A stretch of 6,404 nucleotides of DNA, from NCBI GenBank assembly GCA_043800975.1, contig JAZDMK010000317.1, positions 1 to 6,404 of the forward strand, given 5' to 3'. This stretch comes from JAZDMK01 sp043800975. Lineage in GTDB: Bacteria; Bacteroidota; Bacteroidia; Bacteroidales; JAHJDW01. The notes beneath the pieces are model-generated. The model did not search any database and was not told where the DNA came from. It worked only from the letters and a program-made list of their open reading frames with translations. A program made the position numbers and the translations under genes. Below are positions 5,432 to 6,404 of the stretch, piece after piece. Position 1 is the stretch's first letter. Every line of letters begins with the position of its first letter.

Positions 5432-5935
5432 TTACAACTTTAATAACTGCTTCACAAAATATTCAAATTCCGATAACCGGTTGCCTACTTCATCGACTAA
5501 GTCCATAGGGCGGCCACCACTAATTGAAATTTTATAAATTTTATCTGCATCGTTAATCTGAAGACTGTTGCAGGTTTCAACGATGAGTCCTTTTTTCTCA
5601 ACAGGAAAAGTTTTCTTGTAATTAATGAAGAGCTTTAATTCTTTTAATTTTTCTTTAATAGAAATAAAATCTTTTTCTGACAGCGTTGTGTCTTTATGTT
5701 TTTTCTCGGGCGCTGGAAAGCCGCCATAAACGTAGTCGTATGAAAGTACACCGTTTTTTATAGAATAAGTGCTGGTGTACCAGTGAGAATCTAGTGAAGT
5801 TTCGTGAAATGACTCGGTCAGATAAAATGAAAATGTTGTGTCAATAATTGTTGTATTGTTAGCATCCTTGACTGAAGACTGACTGCAGCTTGCAGTGACA
5901 AAAAAGGAAGCACAAAGAAAAATTAAAAGTTTCAT
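5432..5935 (-). CDS. Hypothetical lipoprotein, 167 residues
   Basis: Not recognised as a known family. The N-terminus MKLLIFLCASFFVTASC is a type II signal peptide, with the lipobox cysteine at C17 (TASC), so a membrane-anchored periplasmic or surface protein is predicted. The mature part starts with a Ser/Asn/Thr-rich linker (18-35). It continues as alternating polar/hydrophobic strands (FSFYLTESF, WYTSTYSIKNGVLSYDYVYGG), a lysine-rich helix (about 86-105), a strand KIYKISISGG (132-141) and a C-terminal helix (145-166). This suggests a small alpha/beta fold. One more cysteine (C122) is present. The gene is 74 bases downstream of the DUF58 gene on the same strand, and a weak TATTTTG element 13 bases before its ATG could be its own promoter. 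Length and signal peptide make it a convincing gene; the role is unknown. Confidence 0.8.
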   Translation of the reverse strand: MKLLIFLCASFFVTASCSQSSVKDANNTTIIDTTFSFYLTESFHETSLDSHWYTSTYSIKNGVLSYDYVYGGFPAPEKKHKDTTLSEKDFISIKEKLKELKLFINYKKTFPVEKKGLIVETCNSLQINDADKIYKISISGGRPMDLVDEVGNRLSEFEYFVKQLLKL

Positions 5936-5948
5936 GATGGATTTTTAA

Positions 5949-5955
5949 CAAAATA
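5949..5955 (-). promoter_or_regulatory. Weak candidate -7 box for the 167-residue lipoprotein gene
   Basis: The minus strand reads TATTTTG, one base short of TAnnTTTG, 13 bases before the ATG at 5935. A TTTG lies 25 bases further upstream, slightly beyond the usual -33 spacing. Confidence 0.22.
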
Positions 5956-6009
5956 AAAATTGAAGTACGCCGGATGTTATCAAATGCCGGGCCATAGAAA
6001 CGAAATGAG

Positions 6010-6404
6010 CTAAAACATTCTTTGCCGTTTCACCAGATAGGCTGTTAGTACATCGTGCAGGCCTTTTTTAACATCAACTTCCACAAGATCGATTGCATAC
6101 TGAGCGCATTTCAATCGGAGCTGATCGCGGTATTTGTGAATTGCATTCACATATGTTTCTCTCACTTCGTTGGGATGCGCACGAATTTCCTCGCCGGTTT
6201 CCATATCCACAAAACGATACGGACGGTTTTCAAAACGGAAATCTATTTCTTTACTTTTATCGAGAACATAAAAAAGAATCACTTCATGTTTGTTGTGGCG
6301 AAGATGTTGCAATGCAGCGAACAATTCTTCACTTTGTTCCGAGTTGTCCATCATATCGCTGAAGATCACTACCAGCGAGCGCTTGTGAATGGCTTCTGCA
6401 ATCT
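6010..6404 (-). CDS. DUF58 domain protein, C-terminal part (cut by window edge)
   Basis: The last 130 residues of a DUF58-family protein, whose start lies beyond the right edge. The GTG at 6367-6369 is not a credible start, because the frame stays open to the edge and reads IAEAIHKRSLVVIFSDMMDN, a continuous DUF58 match. Visible landmarks are the von Willebrand A-like strand LVVIFSD, the LRHNKHEVILFYVLD segment, FENRPYRFVDMETGEEIRAHP, and a C-terminal DVKKGLHDVLTAYLVKRQRMF helix. DUF58 genes usually sit next to a MoxR AAA ATPase and, in Bacteroidota, near the Bat (BatA-BatE) aerotolerance-type genes. If that holds here, those genes lie to the right of the window. The exact biochemical role is unknown. 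The protein ends with TAG and is followed by a lipoprotein gene 74 bases on. Confidence 0.88.
   Translation of the reverse strand, partial: IAEAIHKRSLVVIFSDMMDNSEQSEELFAALQHLRHNKHEVILFYVLDKSKEIDFRFENRPYRFVDMETGEEIRAHPNEVRETYVNAIHKYRDQLRLKCAQYAIDLVEVDVKKGLHDVLTAYLVKRQRMF

Noticed and set aside
5967..5994. CCGG-containing imperfect inverted repeat between the DUF58 and lipoprotein genes
   Set aside because: The arms do not pair well beyond the self-complementary CCGG, and no T-run follows. Too weak to call a terminator or operator.
6010..6369. A complete 119-residue protein starting at the GTG at 6367-6369
   Set aside because: The DUF58 match continues upstream of this codon to the window edge, so the gene is longer and merely truncated here.

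Overview
The window looks like chromosomal DNA from a member of the Bacteroidota, perhaps Chitinophagales or Sphingobacteriales. This is inferred from AT-rich spacers, little Shine-Dalgarno signal, -7 boxes of the TAnnTTTG type ahead of two minus-strand genes, several small lipoproteins, and a solo IS200-like transposase beside short palindromic repeats. No rRNA or marker gene is present to fix the taxon.

Layout from left to right: (1) the 3' part of a DUF559/Vsr-like nuclease gene on the plus strand, running in from the left edge; (2) a short convergent spacer (334-471) holding two palindromic repeat units that look like terminators for opposite strands; (3) a tight two-gene minus-strand operon (4266 to 472). 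Its first gene encodes a zinc-ribbon, fold-type II PLP enzyme of the threonine synthase type. Its second encodes an 853-residue fusion of a double [2Fe-2S] domain to a molybdopterin hydroxylase, best matching the selenium-dependent xanthine dehydrogenase type; (4) a 280-base array of REP-like palindromes, three in each orientation, including a 84-base unit duplicated with 8 differences; (5) a single-domain HUH/Y1 (REP-associated) tyrosine transposase whose stop codon abuts the last palindrome; (6) an unlisted 47-residue lipoprotein gene whose stop lies inside a perfect 12-bp palindrome; (7) a 167-residue lipoprotein of unknown function; (8) the C-terminal 130 residues of a DUF58 protein, cut by the right edge. 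Everything except the DUF559 gene is on the minus strand.

Functionally, the metabolic core is the PLP enzyme/xanthine dehydrogenase pair. The 3-base gap suggests joint translation and a shared catabolic role, probably purine or related N-heterocycle breakdown, which is inference. This pair is bracketed by two nuclease-plus-palindrome units: DUF559 with GC-rich repeats on the left and the Y1 transposase with REP elements on the right. In each unit the nuclease gene ends within a few bases of a palindrome, and the palindromes seem also to serve as transcription terminators. The remaining genes (two lipoproteins, DUF58) look like ordinary chromosomal background.
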